Below, in pieces: positions 39,486 through 53,300 of a DNA stretch of 64,000 nt (positions are counted from its first letter, which is position 1; each line of letters starts with the position of its first letter). The translations under genes and the position numbers were made by a program. The DNA is from Hyaloperonospora brassicae (Eukaryota > Oomycota > Peronosporomycetes > Peronosporales > Peronosporaceae). The notes beneath the pieces were generated by a model, which worked only from the letters and a program-made list of their open reading frames with translations, was not told the origin of the DNA and did no database searches. The stretch is from NCBI GenBank assembly GCA_947650285.1, contig CANTFL010000478.1, positions 185,135 through 249,134 of the forward strand, in the 5' to 3' direction.

Positions 39486-41370
39486 ATGACCGACACAGCG
39501 TGGAACTCGCTGCCGTACCTCTCCGGCTTTGGCAATACCTTTTGCTCCGAGGCGCTACCCAATGCGCTTCCAAAGGGGCAAAACAGTCCGCAAAAGGTAC
39601 TTGTCACACTCTCTCTGGTGATCGCTTTTCCAATAAAGATACAAACGCAATAATTTTCTCACTCCCCTTTCTGCCATCATAGTGTCCGTATGGCCTCTAC
39701 GCCGAGCAGCTCTCAGGGACTGCATTCACGTTGCCACGGCACAAGAACCAGCGCTCGTGGCTCTACCGGATCCTCCCGTCGGTATCGCACGGCAAGTACC
39801 AGAACGTCGAGCACCCGTTCGTGAAAGGGGACTTTGCGCACGAGAACCTCTCGCCGCAGCAAATGCGGTGGAGCCCTATGCCGCTTCCAGATCCGTCGGA
39901 CAAAGTGGACTTTGTCGCTGGGTTGCGGACCATTGGTACGAAAATTGGTTCGGTCGAGCATTTGAGCTCGCGAGCACTGGGGTCGACGAAAAGAGAGAGA
40001 CGCAAGTGGCACTAATTTGGTGCGACGGTGGGCAGGTGGTGCGGGAGACCCGACCATGAAAGCGGGAATGGCTATTCACATGTACGCGGCCAATGAATCC
40101 ATGGTGGACAAGTGTCTGTACAACTCGGACGGAGACTTTCTGATCGGTACGCTCTTTGGAGTATCGCAAATGCATTCCAAGCCATCGCTGCAATTGGACT
40201 GTGCTGACGCTCTGTTGTTGCAGTTCCACAAGTTGGCACGCTGAAAATCACGACTGAATTCGGGCGACTCCAAGTCTCGCCGCACGAGATCTGCGTGTTG
40301 CAGGTACGAACGCGGTGCATGGAATGGTAGTGCAAAGATGTGTAGGTGTGTGACTCTGCAGTTGCAATGTGTGTGTGTGTGTGTCTCAGCGCGGTATCCG
40401 CTTTACGATCGAGCTTGACGAGCCTTCACGTGGCTACATTTTGGAAGTGTACAACCGTCACTTTATTCTCCCGGACCTTGGACCGATCGGCGCCAACGGA
40501 CTCGCTAATCCACGTGACTTTGAGCACCCGAGTGCTGCTTATGAAGACCGTGACTGTGAGTACATGGTCATCAACAAGGTGAGCTGTCAGAGAGTTGCGT
40601 GACTCTACAATAAAACGTCTGGCTGACTTGTATGGTTGCTGTAGTTTGGGGGTCAGCTGTTTTCAGCTCGCATGACACACTCCCCATTCAATGTCGTTGC
40701 TTGGCACGGAAACTACGTTCCATACAAGTACAATCTCGACAAGTTCTGCACGATGAACTCGGTCAGCTTTGATCACCCGGTACGCCGTTGAGGGCGATAG
40801 TTATCAATTGACAATGCTCCTAGTGCAAAACCCTCGTACTGACGTTGTTGCTGTACTTGCCAAATTGTTGCCACAGGACCCCTCGATTTACTGCGTCCTT
40901 ACATGTCAGACTGAAGAAGCAGGGAATGCAGTTGCAGACTTTGTCATCTTCCCGCCCCGATGGATGGTACCTGATCGTTTACAGCGCACCAAAATGTCAT
41001 GCAATGTCTCACATCTCTTGCACAGGTTCAAGAACACACGTTCCGCCCTCCTTACTTCCACCGCAACTGCATGAGCGAGTACATGGGCATGATTCATGGT
41101 ACCTACGACGCCAAGAAAGATGGTTTTGTTCCGGGTGCTGCTTCGCTTCACAGCGTCTTCACACCACACGGGCCAGATGTGGCGACCTTCCTGGCTGCCT
41201 CGAACGAGCAGCTCGAGGCACGGAAGTTCGACGGTGGCTTGGCTTTTATGTTTGAGACGACGTACTTGATCAAGCTGACGGACTACGCACTTGGCTGCGA
41301 CCAAAATGACCAGCACTACTTGGACTGCTGGCAAATAATGCCCAAGCTCTTTAATCCCAACCAAGCTTGA
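39486..41370 (+). CDS. HGD: Homogentisate 1,2-dioxygenase, eight exons, 437 aa
   Basis: Iron-dependent ring cleavage of homogentisate to maleylacetoacetate in tyrosine/phenylalanine breakdown, normally cytosolic. Exons 39486-39596, 39683-39935, 40036-40146, 40224-40303, 40390-40578, 40645-40779, 40877-40966 and 41026-41370 join in phase with GTACxx/GTGAGC donors. The 437 residues compare with about 445 in animals. Diagnostic strings: [118 protein letters not shown]. The iron ligands fall at His335 and Glu341 ([10 protein letters not shown]) and His371 (FTPHGPD), the same numbers as in the human enzyme. The gene appears intact. A (GT)n tract lies in intron 4 near 40366-40384. Confidence 0.95.
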
Positions 41371-42016
41371 TGTGGCGAGCTGCTGGATCAGTATGTCCTG
41401 CGCACGTGCATCCGAAGGACAACATATCGAATACGGTTATATACAAGGTCTACTCTTGCACGTATCGTTACATGACAACTACATCAAAAACTTAGATTGT
41501 CTTGTCTTTCAGTCGGGTGTAGGTCGCGTGTTTACGCAATACGTTGTCATTGCAGTGCGTAAAGACGTTGAGACAAAGGACCACCCTGTTGCCACATGCT
41601 GTACCAATGATCCCAAGACCTCAAGTACGAGCGAGAGGCGTCGACTATTACAGCAATGCTTCGCTTACCTCCTAGAATACATGAACTTGGCAGGCGACAA
41701 ATACCTCCACGGTCGCATAATCACTGATATCGAATCTTACGCACACGCTCGAAAAATGCTACGACTTGCGCTCTTTGCGGCCAGGTCACGTGTATACAGT
41801 CAGTACACACTAGCATGACGGTATCATCGACACGCGTTTGCCCTTTGTACCTAGTGTTAAGTTCGCTCTACCTCTCGTGGAACGATCACTCAGCACATCC
41901 AGCGTTCAAAAAACCTCACTCTCGTTCGAGTACCTACTGACGCCTCATACCAAACATCGTACCAACCACATCAACTGACCTAGAACCGCATACGTCGAGT
42001 GCTGTAGGATCCCTTG
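41371..42016. other. Spacer with one unassigned frame (41393-41818, +)
   Basis: A 141-codon frame from ATG 41393 (MSCARASEGQHIEYGYIQGL) includes VFTQYVVIAVRKDVETKDHP and FAYLLEYMNLAGDKYLHGRI. It is not recognised and could be a fragment of a decayed gene. It directly follows the HGD stop and precedes the GH47 pseudogene. Confidence 0.35.
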
Positions 42017-43392
42017 ATGCACAATAAAGATGAGAAGCTGGTTGATGACGCTACATTGCAACGGGTCTGGAACGGGCATGACACCTATGCTTACGGTCAC
42101 AATTTGCTGGATGCCAAGACGTTCCAAGGCACGGGACGGTCGGAATATGCCATGGCTTTGACGCCCGTCGATTTACTTGATACGCTAAGAAGTTGGCGTG
42201 CTCGATGATGCTGATCGTGCTAGCGAATGAGTCGCCAGTAAGATGGAGTAGCGGGTCGTAAGCCGTAGATATTTTCGCTTCTTTACAACGTCAGGTCGGC
42301 TCATGGGAGGATTGCTCTCGTCGAACTACTTGTCGAGGCAGATCCATGTGCTTGTGATTGCCAATGAGCTCAGAATGGCGCGTTCTCCGACCTTTGACGA
42401 GTCGGAACACTGCTTACCAGGCAAACTTTTGGCGACGCGGGTAGCTGGATACTCGGAATACGAGGAGCGAGTGGACCGCATTGCAGATACCGCAAGGCGT
42501 ATCAAGAGCGGCGTGGCTTGGACCACTACTCTGCTTGACCAGCGAACTTTCGTCAACTAGGTCGTGATTGCAGTTTGCAACACGAGTGGGCAAATGGATT
42601 CGGACGGTCTTTTGCCAGTTCTCCTGGATCAGGGAAGTGGTGAGGCCACGAAGTCTAAGGCCACCGTAGGTGCTACTGGCAATAGTTACTGCGAGTACCT
42701 GCTCAAGCAGGTACATACATGTCGACGTCTGACGCTCACGCGATATGGGTACTAACGTTCACGCTTTTGCTCGTGAAGCCGACTTTATCGGGCGAAAACG
42801 ACATCAGGTATAGATCCCAGTACATGCACGCGGTCGATGGCATTAGGGACAAGCTTGTGAGCAGCCGAAGTCCAATGATATGGTGTGCATCGGGGAACTC
42901 GTGCGTGGCAAAGTCGAGCCCAAGTTGGATCATGAGGTGTGCTTTGTGCCTGGTATGCTGGCGTTAGACCACGTAGACAGCATGTTCAAGGCGCACCTCA
43001 CGCGAATAGAACAGCCTGTCAAGACTTGCTACCAAGTGTGCGAGCAGATCGAGACCAAACTTGCTACCCAAATCGCGTACGCTAGCGTGAAGGAAAGTGT
43101 CGAGAATGGTTTGGTCGTCAGCGCAACAGACGCACTCGATCTGTCGTGTCCTGGAACGGTGGACAGTCGAATGATGGTTCGCTACCGCGGCACAAAAGAC
43201 GAGAAGTATTGTGCATACGGCCGCGAAATCACGAAGGCATTCGACTTGCACGATGTTGTCAGTATTGGTATGACCAGCAAAGTTCGACCGAGCTCGAGTC
43301 CACGCCGGAAGAAATATAGGGCAAGTAGCAGTGAGACGGATGGTCGTAGCCAAGTGCGACGCGATGGTTCAATGGCTCTTATCAACGAATGA
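42017..43392 (+). pseudogene. GH47 class I alpha-mannosidase relic (ER/Golgi or EDEM type)
   Basis: Pieces of the family appear in the right order but in changing frames. 42017-42208 has VWNGHDTYAYGHNLLDA and ALTPVDLLDTL; family members have a W-x-G-Y..YAWGHDEL..LVDSLDTL pattern. About 42281-42340 has FTTSGRLMGGLLSSNYLS (family ETTIRVLGGLLSAYYLS). 42590-42717 has DGLLPVLLDQGSG and NSYCEYLLKQ. 42765-42870 has YMHAVDGIRDKLV. 42880-43392 has KLDHEVCFVPGMLALD, KTCYQVCEQIETKL and TVDSRMMVRYRGTKDEKY. The middle between DTL and ETT is largely missing, and frame breaks near 42215-42280 and 42870 are not explained by introns. A GTACAT-AAG intron at 42715-42776 seems to survive. Such enzymes trim mannose from N-glycans. 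This copy is very likely dead. Confidence 0.75.
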
Positions 43393-44788
43393 GCATATCA
43401 TGGGCCTGGTCACCTCATCACTACGCACGTCCTGATCAAAAGACGCCCCTGGCGGCAAGCAGTACTACCGGCTACCTGCAAGCAGGCGGCAATCTAATGA
43501 CGGACCCGACCTGACGTCATCGAATCGGGTCTAGTCACGAGCGCTGCCATCAAACACCGACATGCAGCAAAACCCAAAGCCCGCCAGCGTTTGCGACCGG
43601 CTACAAGGCACACAACGTGGTCTATCGAAGTGCCTAGCGGCTTCAATAGTATGTGACTGGAGACGTTGTTACGCGTAGTGACGCCGCAGCCTTTGTGCGC
43701 TTCAGTAGCAGCTCAGACCGTCTCGCCCGCACAACGTCGTGGACCGGTCAGGTGTAGTGTTTGGCTGTTCACATGCTGTGGCTCACCCTTTGGCTTTTCC
43801 AACCGTATTCGCTACGACTGGACCCTGTCACCTCCGGGCATGTAAACTCATGTTCAGCACTTGCTCCAGAGAATCCTGCGGCAGTCTGTCTGATCGATTC
43901 GTGGCCATCGCAGTCGCCTCCAGCTGCTGCCAGGTGGTAATCTAGCGTGAGACCGTCCGTAGCATGGCGAGTGGCCCATTTCCACAGGCAATCGGTTGTG
44001 ATTTCCAGCGACTTGAGCTCCGCGCGCGAACGTCTGTGGCAGACAGCAGCAGATGGTGTTGCAGCGTCGTGAGCGTTTCGTCTCATCGCCTGCGTCTCGT
44101 GTGTAACGCTGTTGCTTCCCACGTGACACACACGTACCAATGCATTCAGGCGGCGCTACTGCCCTGCGCGAAGTAGTTCAAGACACTCTTCCTCCATCAA
44201 TGTGTACAAAGCCCAGCAGCCACTACTGCAACTCCTGCAACTACTGTTACTGCCGTGCAAAACGTCCCTGAGACGCGCTCCTTCTTCCTCTGTCGCGTAA
44301 ACACTGTGCTTTCTGCTAGTGCCACTGGTCGTGTTACGCACGACCAGAGCGTCCAACCTGCTTCTACGCACACCGCCGCCCGTCCACACGCGTGTCACAG
44401 GTCGCACGATTACCAGCTGCAGTAGCGCTCCTTCTGCCAGCCAGCCAGCCACCTGCCGAGTCCCACTTGACGCCTTTGGTTGGCTTGTCGCGCAGTGGCG
44501 GCGGTCGTCCCTTTCGTGGCCCCCATCACCGCTCGTGCCTTGAGCCCGTGTTGCTTCACTTTTGAACAAGGCGGTCGCTCGCTCGCTCGCTCTCCACAGA
44601 TTGTGGTCGGTCCCTCGTGGCACTAACGACGTCGGAAAAACGAGGAAGAGGGGCAACGAAAAGCACGTGCAGAGACTGGGAGCTCTGCGACAGCCCTCTC
44701 GCTCGAACAGCCTCAAGGCGCACCTCCACGTCCCTTCCCCCACACACGTATATACACACACACGTACACATACACACAGCGCCTCAAT
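43393..44788. other. Spacer upstream of the Ser/Thr-rich gene
   Basis: No gene recognised. Contains (CT/GCTC) repeats at 44572-44592 and a CACACACGTATA-type dinucleotide tract at 44740-44780 just before the next start codon. A 255-codon minus-strand frame crosses these repeats and is not considered a gene. Confidence 0.5.
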
Positions 44789-45682
44789 ATGCCGCTTCTG
44801 AACGACGTGTCGCTGAACCCGCTCTACTCGCCAGTAGACTACGACTCTAGTGAACCGCCGAACGCGTGTATGACGCCAATGGCATTTCGGGAAACCAAAG
44901 TCACGGCCCACTTGTCCCGACACAACAGCGCCTCGGACCCCATGACCACTACGACCAAGAGACGTATGTTCCCGACCTCTTCGATGCGGTCGTCAGCCAC
45001 TGCGTCGTCAGCTGCGGCAGTGTCGGCCGCTTTTCGACTGAAGTCGAATCTGTCTACTGCTACGAAATTACCCATTGCACGACAACGTCCGACGGCGATC
45101 CGGGCAGGAACTGTACCCGACGGGAGTACCGCCGTGCGCGAGGAGTGCCCGGTCAAGTCGCTCGCGAGGTCCCACACCGAGTCGGCGGCTGGAAAACAAC
45201 ACGACCAGGCGAAGACCGCGTCGCAACGGTTTGCCATGTCGTCGATTATGCGGCTTCGGACCGTCTCAAAGGACAAAGTGCACTCGAAACTCGCGGCTGT
45301 TACCCACCTCAAGAAATCACACGGCGGCCGACTGAAGCGCTGTACGAGCACAAACAGTAGCGGCACTTATGCCGACAGCGAAGAAGAGGCTGAACTGAAC
45401 GGCGAGTGTACTTCGTCGAAAGCTCACAAGTCGGCTATGACCTCTGCCTCGCGCTTTGTCAAGGGCATGCCCACGATGCTAAGACGCGCAGTCTCGACGA
45501 ACAACCCATTGGATGAGGCCCAGACGAGTCCGTTCGATGGCAGCGACTGCTACACGCCGCAAGATGAGACGGCGACGGACGATACAGAAGACGACCGGCA
45601 GTCGTTGCTGCTGATGCTGCAGGTGCCCCAGACGCGAAGATACTCCCAGCTCCCACTCATGGCAGCCAGCGAAGGCTGGTGA
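44789..45682 (+). CDS. Ser/Thr-rich basic protein of unknown function, 297 aa
   Basis: Intact single-exon frame from ATG 44789 (MPLLNDVSLNPLYSPVDYDS), GC-rich in third positions like neighbouring genes. The N-terminal third is Ser/Thr/Ala-rich. A basic middle (RFAMSSIMRLRTVSKDKVHS, LKKSHGGRLKRCTSTNSS) is followed by an acidic stretch (ADSEEEAELNGE), a second basic piece (RFVKGMPTMLRRAVS) and an acidic end (DETATDDTEDD) before QSLLLMLQVPQTRRYSQLPL. No signal peptide, membrane segment or known domain. Many SP/TP and RxxS sites suggest a phosphorylated, largely disordered protein. AATAAA at about 46023 could be its polyadenylation signal. Confidence 0.65.
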   Translation: MPLLNDVSLNPLYSPVDYDSSEPPNACMTPMAFRETKVTAHLSRHNSASDPMTTTTKRRMFPTSSMRSSATASSAAAVSAAFRLKSNLSTATKLPIARQRPTAIRAGTVPDGSTAVREECPVKSLARSHTESAAGKQHDQAKTASQRFAMSSIMRLRTVSKDKVHSKLAAVTHLKKSHGGRLKRCTSTNSSGTYADSEEEAELNGECTSSKAHKSAMTSASRFVKGMPTMLRRAVSTNNPLDEAQTSPFDGSDCYTPQDETATDDTEDDRQSLLLMLQVPQTRRYSQLPLMAASEGW

Positions 45683-48600
45683 ATGAAGCAGACGACGAGC
45701 TGTCTGTCTTTCGTACATCGTGCGCTACTTTGGGTAGTAACTTGACGTCACGTTTTGCGAAAGTAGCAACGCACACGAGCTGAGCTCTTTCACGAGTATA
45801 TATCTAATTATCGCTTTGGACGATGATCACGTTGGGACGACTGTGCACATACATGTAGATTAACGCGGCCATCAATGCGTTGTCTCTCTGTTAACGGTTT
45901 GTACTCGTTCGATAATGTGCATTCCAATGCCATCTGAACGTTGTCATCGCTTGCGTTGACCAGAAATTAATTTGCTTTTCGTGTTCAGTGTGCATGGTTG
46001 GAGGTTACAGTGCGGAAGCGACAATAAAGCACCGTATCGATCTGGGATGATCAACGTCGTGCTGATCGGTTTGGCTGAGTACGTAGATCTCACGTGCTGA
46101 CATTTGTATGTTATCGAATAAAAGTGTACATCTTAGGTTGACGATTCTATGTGTACCACGTAACACACTTAGTACTGGCAGTATTTAGGCGACGTCAATC
46201 ACCAAAGATCGATAACAAGATATACAAGTATGTGTCCTTTGCGCAAGAGTGCATGCCTTGCAAATGCAGTTGTCTCTGAAGCATTTTGTATTGTTATTCT
46301 GTGAGGAGCTGCTGTAACGTATTGGCTAGTTGGATTTTGAGGTACGCTCTTCAGTACCTGTTCGTTCGTGTAATTAGCCGCCGTTCGATCCTATGTAGGA
46401 TCATTACGTTCTCCGATGCATCAATCTTTTTGCTTCTGTGCCCTTATCTGATGCTGAGAATACTGCAGCCGTGCTGCAATACTCATGCCAAGTTGTTGCA
46501 GTCTAAGTAAGTCGTACTCGCAGTATGTGTTTCAGGTACAACGGCACGCACGTTATGCTGCAAGATAGAGAGATAATACAGGTAGATTGATGCTAGAAAG
46601 ATGAGCTGGAGAAAGGCTGCTAATTACGAGACGGGAACGATACACTCGCACTCAGTGTATGCGTGATCGTGTCTTGAGGGGTGCACTATACTTAACTGTG
46701 TGACAGTGCGAATGCAAGCTGCGAGTAGTACGTTATTTGACGCGTTGTAGATACATACACGGCACTAATGTCTGGCATATAACGGTCGGGTATAACAAGC
46801 ACCAGAATTGCGTTAGTGTCGGCCATCCTTCCCCATTTCTGTCGTCCGTGATGCGTTGTCTCCCGGACGGGCCTTGTCAGGAATAATTTTGCTGCATAAA
46901 CTTCGTCACGCAGATTCGATATGTGCATTTGGGCAAGTAGTGTGCTGTTCCACATTGACTTGATGCAGATTTAGGTTAGTACCGGTCACAATAGCTCTTT
47001 TGCATATTCCTTCGTATGATATCAAACGTCTGGAATTCAGCACGCTACCGTATCCCCACTGTAACGAAAAGGGGTGCATTACTAGTGCAATCGCTCGGCT
47101 ACTTTCGACAGAATTTGTCGATCGAGAACTTCCGATGTTGAGCATGTACAAAATGCGACTGTGTACATTATGCGTACGACCATGATCGATGCCAACATCA
47201 ATATCAATATTTGAGGCTGTTAATCTCAATATTGGCTCATTAAAGGGTCTACACTACCAGTCAGGGATACAAAGGCTGGCAAAATACAAATTATCTTGAG
47301 GCTATGATCGGCACAACCACACTGATGGTATTAGGATGTTTGCTGGTATTACCTACGTCAAATTTTATATTTCGAAGCGCTCAAATGACCCAACGCGTCT
47401 TCAGGTTATTTCTGTGTTTTCGTATATTAGTATATTTATGCGATGTATAATGTACGTATATATTGAATATTTATATATTATCTCACGAGAATAAAAAGAT
47501 CTCCTCAGTTTGATACTATGCAATATTATGATACCTTAAACTTAAAAGCTACACCATAAGCGAGCAAATTAGTGCCCCAATATAAAGAAAAGTGAGCAAA
47601 TGAGGTACACTGCACAATCGAGCACGTGCGTGTGTGGGATTAGTCACATCCATTGCGCATATCTTCTTACTCCTTTTTAAATCCCACTCATCATGATTCG
47701 TACTGGTTCTTTTCGTCGACAGACGTTCAAAAAAGAGATACATTGATCCGGCGATCCGAGGATAAATGAACGAATAACTAATCGTTCGACTGTCATGTCG
47801 AATTTCTGTAATTTGATTGATTGAAAAATACGGGATGACATTGTAGTAATGTAGCCTTAGTCTTGGCGTTACAGATTTAAGTTACTGAGATGCAACAGTG
47901 CCGTATTCTAAATGACACGTATAGAAAGCTATGCAGTAGGTGTAAATGAGATTGTATTCGCCCGAGATAGCACGCAATGACTTATATGCACGCACCACAA
48001 GGAAGGGGTGAGATCGTGGAGATCAGCAACACGATTAGGATTGATTGAAGGCGGTCTAGGGGATGATTGTGAAATTACATAGTGGCTTGCACCCCCCACA
48101 AAACACGCTATATTACGAAAATGTTAGTTAGTATCACAACAAAGACTGCTGCTGATGGAAATGATGTCCTTCTGTATACTGCAGAAGAATAGAATTTGAA
48201 CAAAGTAGCAATATTGATATCTAGATTGGAGCACAAAATGAACAGCTGCATAGCAGATCTCCTTTATCGATCCACATCGAATGAATAGCATATTAAAATT
48301 CAGTAATTTACGTGACGATATTATAATCATGGCAGCCGTTTTTGTGACTGCATAATACTTTGACGCTCACATAGCTGATGTATACTATGTGACAAATTCG
48401 TCAGCGTGCCAACAAATCATCTGGTAATATAGATTACTGATGGAGAAAAAGACCGATCCGGCACCATCAAGCAGCAACATTGATCTTTCTATACTTGTAT
48501 AAATTAGGCTGTTATGAGATCGTACAAAATCCTTCTATTCTTACCCATGAGATCTCTCTCACTTGTTCCTTCTGTCAATTGGTATGCATCAGTGATGCAT

Positions 48601-49914
48601 TCTTTATACCTAAGTTTCCGTATTGTATTGCTTCGTTATCTTGTGGTGTATTTTTATGAGCTTACATTGTCGATTCATTTTTGACTGGTACTCCGAAGCA
48701 TTGCGAATTATCTTAAGCTCCATTGTGATGCATTTTGCTCTTATTTTATGTTTTTTATTACGCGATGGATCCGTGTATTACGTAATCTAAATAACTTTTG
48801 ACATTTTAAAATGGTATAGAAGCCTGTATCTTATTTACTGGGTGTAGAATATCATGTACTAACGTGCTAATGATGATAGAACCAGACTCTGTATTAGCCG
48901 GCAAGACATTGACCCGTATTGTATTGTCTAGTAAGAATCTTACTTAACGTATTGTTTTTGAGAACAAAGAATAGTGATTATAAAATTCACTATAAAACAA
49001 GAGCGCATCTTCATGCACATAAGTGTAAGCATTAACATTGTTATTTGTCCCCTCACAACATACAATTATGAAGAAGTACAACAACGTGAAACTGTAGATG
49101 CATACTATGTACTTTAATGTACGCGTACACTTGCTGAATCGAATACATTATTTTGAATTTGCGCTCGGTAACCAATTGTACATAGATATCAGTGTGATTC
49201 CAGAAACGTAATGAAATGTCTCCGCGCAACATAATGCGGCCTTTTATTTAGTGCATTGGTGCTGTATTATCCCATGTAAAGCATAGGCAGACAATGTATA
49301 TCACTGGCAACGTAGAAGTGTGCTTGGTCGAAGTATAGGCTGTATATAGTTTTTCTTTAATTGATACGAAGAATGTATATAATTTAACGTCGTCCCTTAG
49401 TTGATAAAACAAATCGCTTCGTCTATCAATATTTACTTTTATTATCATTTTCATCACTTTGCGGTTGAATAATGGGCATATGTGCGACTAAAATCTTACC
49501 GTAAATGACACGCAACTGCATCGATGCAAGAAGCCTGGTGAATTTTGTGACTAATTTGCAAATAAATTTTGTTGAAGGGCCTTACGATTGCGGATGAGAT
49601 AGCTAACTAATAAACAGCTGTCACGATGTGTACTCACTACTTTATTTCTCCAATTATCGCTTATTGCCACACTCTACAGACGGTTTTGTTATTCGTCTTA
49701 AGCATGCACTGCGTAAAAAACTGCATTATTTAATAAAACATTAATCTTAGATAAAATTGCTAAGTTCTGATGCTTATCGCCATTTCCATCGCTCTTTCTT
49801 ACTGCGCAATACTACAATATGTGTTTAAGAACGCTCACGTATAATACCTGCATTCGGGTTCGTATAAATAGAAGCTCATATTGATTCGATCAGAAAATGC
49901 ACACGACTGGACAA
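45683..49914. other. AT-rich gene desert, first part
   Basis: After the Ser/Thr-rich gene the sequence becomes clearly AT-richer and open frames fall below about 110 codons, all without motifs. No repeats longer than simple sequence were picked out by eye, and no RNA gene was recognised. Confidence 0.6.
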
Positions 49915-50361
49915 TTATGCCACATAATGAGGTAAGCCTGATATTTGATTTTAGTGCTACATGTTCTGATGATGAGAAACATTGACCTATATGTTGCTAT
50001 TACATTAGTGCAACACAACGTGGTATTACTTCAGTAAATCAAGGATTATCTCATTAGTTGATTATATGAAATCATATCAACACACCATATCATGCTTGGA
50101 GCGCGCAATGGGCGATGAGTAGACGTCAACATACCTTTTTGTATATTAAATATAAAAAAGACTAATTGACCACGAAGTGATTTCAGGACGGAATCCTATT
50201 CAGTTCTGTTTTGCTTATACCACTATTACGCTACACTCTCTTGTTAGTTGAGACTTTCTGTGTATAGTATACGTGAGGTGGTAGGTCTGATAAAGAAATG
50301 CTTCCAGGAAGAGTATGTTTCGTACTGTTCACTAGTACGTGACTGCCAGTGCTCTGTTACA
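49915..50361 (+). repeat. Diverged solo LTR (gypsy), plus orientation
   Basis: Contains ATCTCATTAGTTGAT, then AGCGCGCAATGGGCGATGAG and TAGACGTCAACATA (50101-50134), matching the LTR at 14405-14847. It ends GCTCTGTTACA at 50361. The 5' end is placed by comparison with the 443-bp copy. No internal retroelement sequence adjoins it on either side. Confidence 0.65.
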
Positions 50362-53300
50362 CGCCATGTACCTTCCAGTATTTCAGCAGATAATGACCAA
50401 GAGACATTTCGGCGCGCATATTCTCAACCCACATATCGCTAAATCAGAGACGGGTCTATTCACTTTCACAAACGATTTATGTGCTACATCGATGACGGCT
50501 TTTCCAATGCTAACAAAGGAGAGAATACAGAATATGGATAGATTAATGCTTCTATTACATATTAGTAACGATCAGCAATGATTCTGATATCTCGCCAGCG
50601 GTTATCTTGTATCCTCATTGCTGTGCATTTTCAATCAATCATGCGGCTCCAATGGCCTATTTAGCATAATTTATACATAAATAGACTGTATACTACTACG
50701 ACTAATCGCCGCGGTAGGAAACTGTCTCGTTTATATTATTATAATATTATATGATGTACTTCTGGCATGCATTCCAAAAGGTGTAACTTTAATTGTTAAG
50801 TGACATATAGCCGATACGTGTTACATATATATATATATATTGATGGTTGCACTAAGTGATCATGAAAAAAGAAGAAGGCACCAGTCGATTCCAAGTTAAC
50901 AAGAAGTTGAATAAATCTGCATCCGTTCGATCCTTTATGTGTACAGACGTACGTCTAACTTCCAACATCCTAATTTTCTTTTAAGGATTACTCAAGTCAC
51001 ACATTTGAAATAGATTGGTAAGTAGGCATCAACAGATTTGATTATATCGAAATGTGCATCAACTGTTGTATATTGAGATGTTGTTTGATCGTTCAACGAT
51101 ACATTCATGTGTGTCCAGCACACCCATCAAAATTTTGTCTATAACTTTTGTGACTAATAGCTGTGCATTGTCCGCCTCTTCAACACTTTTCGAGAAATTG
51201 ATTGCACCTTGTTCAATAGATGTAGACGCATTACGATGCTAAAGGTTAATTGTGAACACGCGGTCGAGTGCAATACCGCGTCTAAAAGACAAGGCATCCT
51301 ATTGACATGATGTACAATAGTTTATGCTGCTTCTCTCATCTGTTTTTTGCAGGTGGCTACGTAAATGCTTTTGTACAAATAAGGAATAAAACACTTTGCC
51401 GATATACCACAGCAACCTGCCAGAGAAATATTTATCGTAACGATCGACTTAGTTTTTCGAGCGAAAGCCAATCTCACACGTCAATATCATCAATGCAAGC
51501 GCGATTCAAAAAAAGTACACAAGTTCTAAAAAAGGGTTTAGAAACATTTTAACTTCAAAACACTACTCGATGATTACAGTAACACATAACAGTTTCATAC
51601 TTGGATATAGAATCCAGATTAATATTTCTTCTAAAGGAAAAAGTGACAATGGACAGACAACGTAGGTAGATATTCTTGACATTACTCTGTATAAAACATT
51701 ATACAGGCATGCGTTCCATATTGCCTGAATTGTATGATGGTGTTTATAACATGGTGCCGTCAATATCCCATTCGCTACTTATAGGTGCGGGTTTGCTCCC
51801 TAAAAGAGTATACCAGATAAAATATTGCTTGGACGGTCAACAAGCGTCATCCCCTAGGCCAATTACATACTAAAATACTGACTTGAACTAGCGGTTCACC
51901 TCAGGGTTACACGAAACTAGACGATATCTATATTTTGACCGTGTGTTAGAATATTTGCATCTTGACAAGACACGCGATACTTTTACAATAAGGTGGTATT
52001 TATATGTATGGTGCTATTTCTATTGAAACTGATTTCAATTTTAATATATTGTATTATCGATCATAATGCAAAGATTGACGCAATTTTGGTAGTTGCAGTG
52101 GAGGATATGAGATGCAATATACTGATGAAATACAATAATAAATTTGTGAAGAAGTCTTTTACATCTGTTGTCATCTAATTATGGTGCTCTTTGATGTGGC
52201 AAAAGCGCCCGCGTGTTAATCATATCCATGGTGTAGATAGATATGATGTATATAGACCAAAGACGCACCTATAGCTAAAAATTCGTAATGCTCTGTTGCA
52301 AGATCTACTGAAAGTTATTTTTCATATATATCATATATTCGAAGCTTGTACACACTAAATTCATATTTTGTAAATATGGTCGTGCAGAATGCAACAATCT
52401 TGCTTACCTTTTTATCGTACTTTTGCTCAGTACTCCAACCTTGTCTTATTTTTTCTCATTTTTATATATTCAACCGGGTTTTTTTTCTCATCTTGTAGAA
52501 ATAACGAATTCACAATATGCCTTAACATAAGATATAAAATTGTAGTGTCAAATTTACTGAACAGTCGAAAAATTGGCAGTGTGGAATAAAATGAGAAGAC
52601 GTAGTTAATATGAATGGCGAGATATTTTACAACCGCAAATAAATAGTCATCATGTGGTATAAAGGAATTCAGATAGCTAATGATAAAATGCAGCAAACAA
52701 TTCATTGGAATGCATAAGCAATGAACCTAAGAATAGGAATTTATATGTGCTTTGACAAGAACGACACATTTGTATGTGAATGTTGCTATTCATATTATAT
52801 ACATGCATCAACAATATGCTATAAAACGAGCATACACGACATGTGGCTGAATGATCAGATCGGCTGTTGAGTAATCAATTGAATATAATCATCTGAATGT
52901 GACAGCAAACGGCACGCAACACATATATAATGATTTCGATTAAAATCGAATCTAATGTATCCTGAGCGAGCATCTCCGTCTCGAAGAATGTACATCTAAT
53001 TTTGATAAGCAGGTGGTACTTATAGACTTTTTTCTGCTCACATTCTATTCGCACGACAAAAGCTCGATTCATGGTCAATCTAATTCCTAAAAGGCACGTA
53101 TGATTTGTAGGTCAATACGAACCTGGAGGAAATACCCGAGCATTCTACTTACAGACGCGAAACATATTGCAAGTTGAAGTCATCATTTATTATAAAAACC
53201 GCTGTACAATATTACAAATTCGTCCAAAACAAAATGCATTACCTTTCAATACAGCTATATACATCTACAAGACCTTTCAATGTAGTGGATGTGTGTATAT

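Noticed and set aside
44156..44923. Minus-strand 255-codon frame
   Set aside because: Runs through CT and CA microsatellites, overlaps the start of the 44789 gene, and shows no motif; probably fortuitous.
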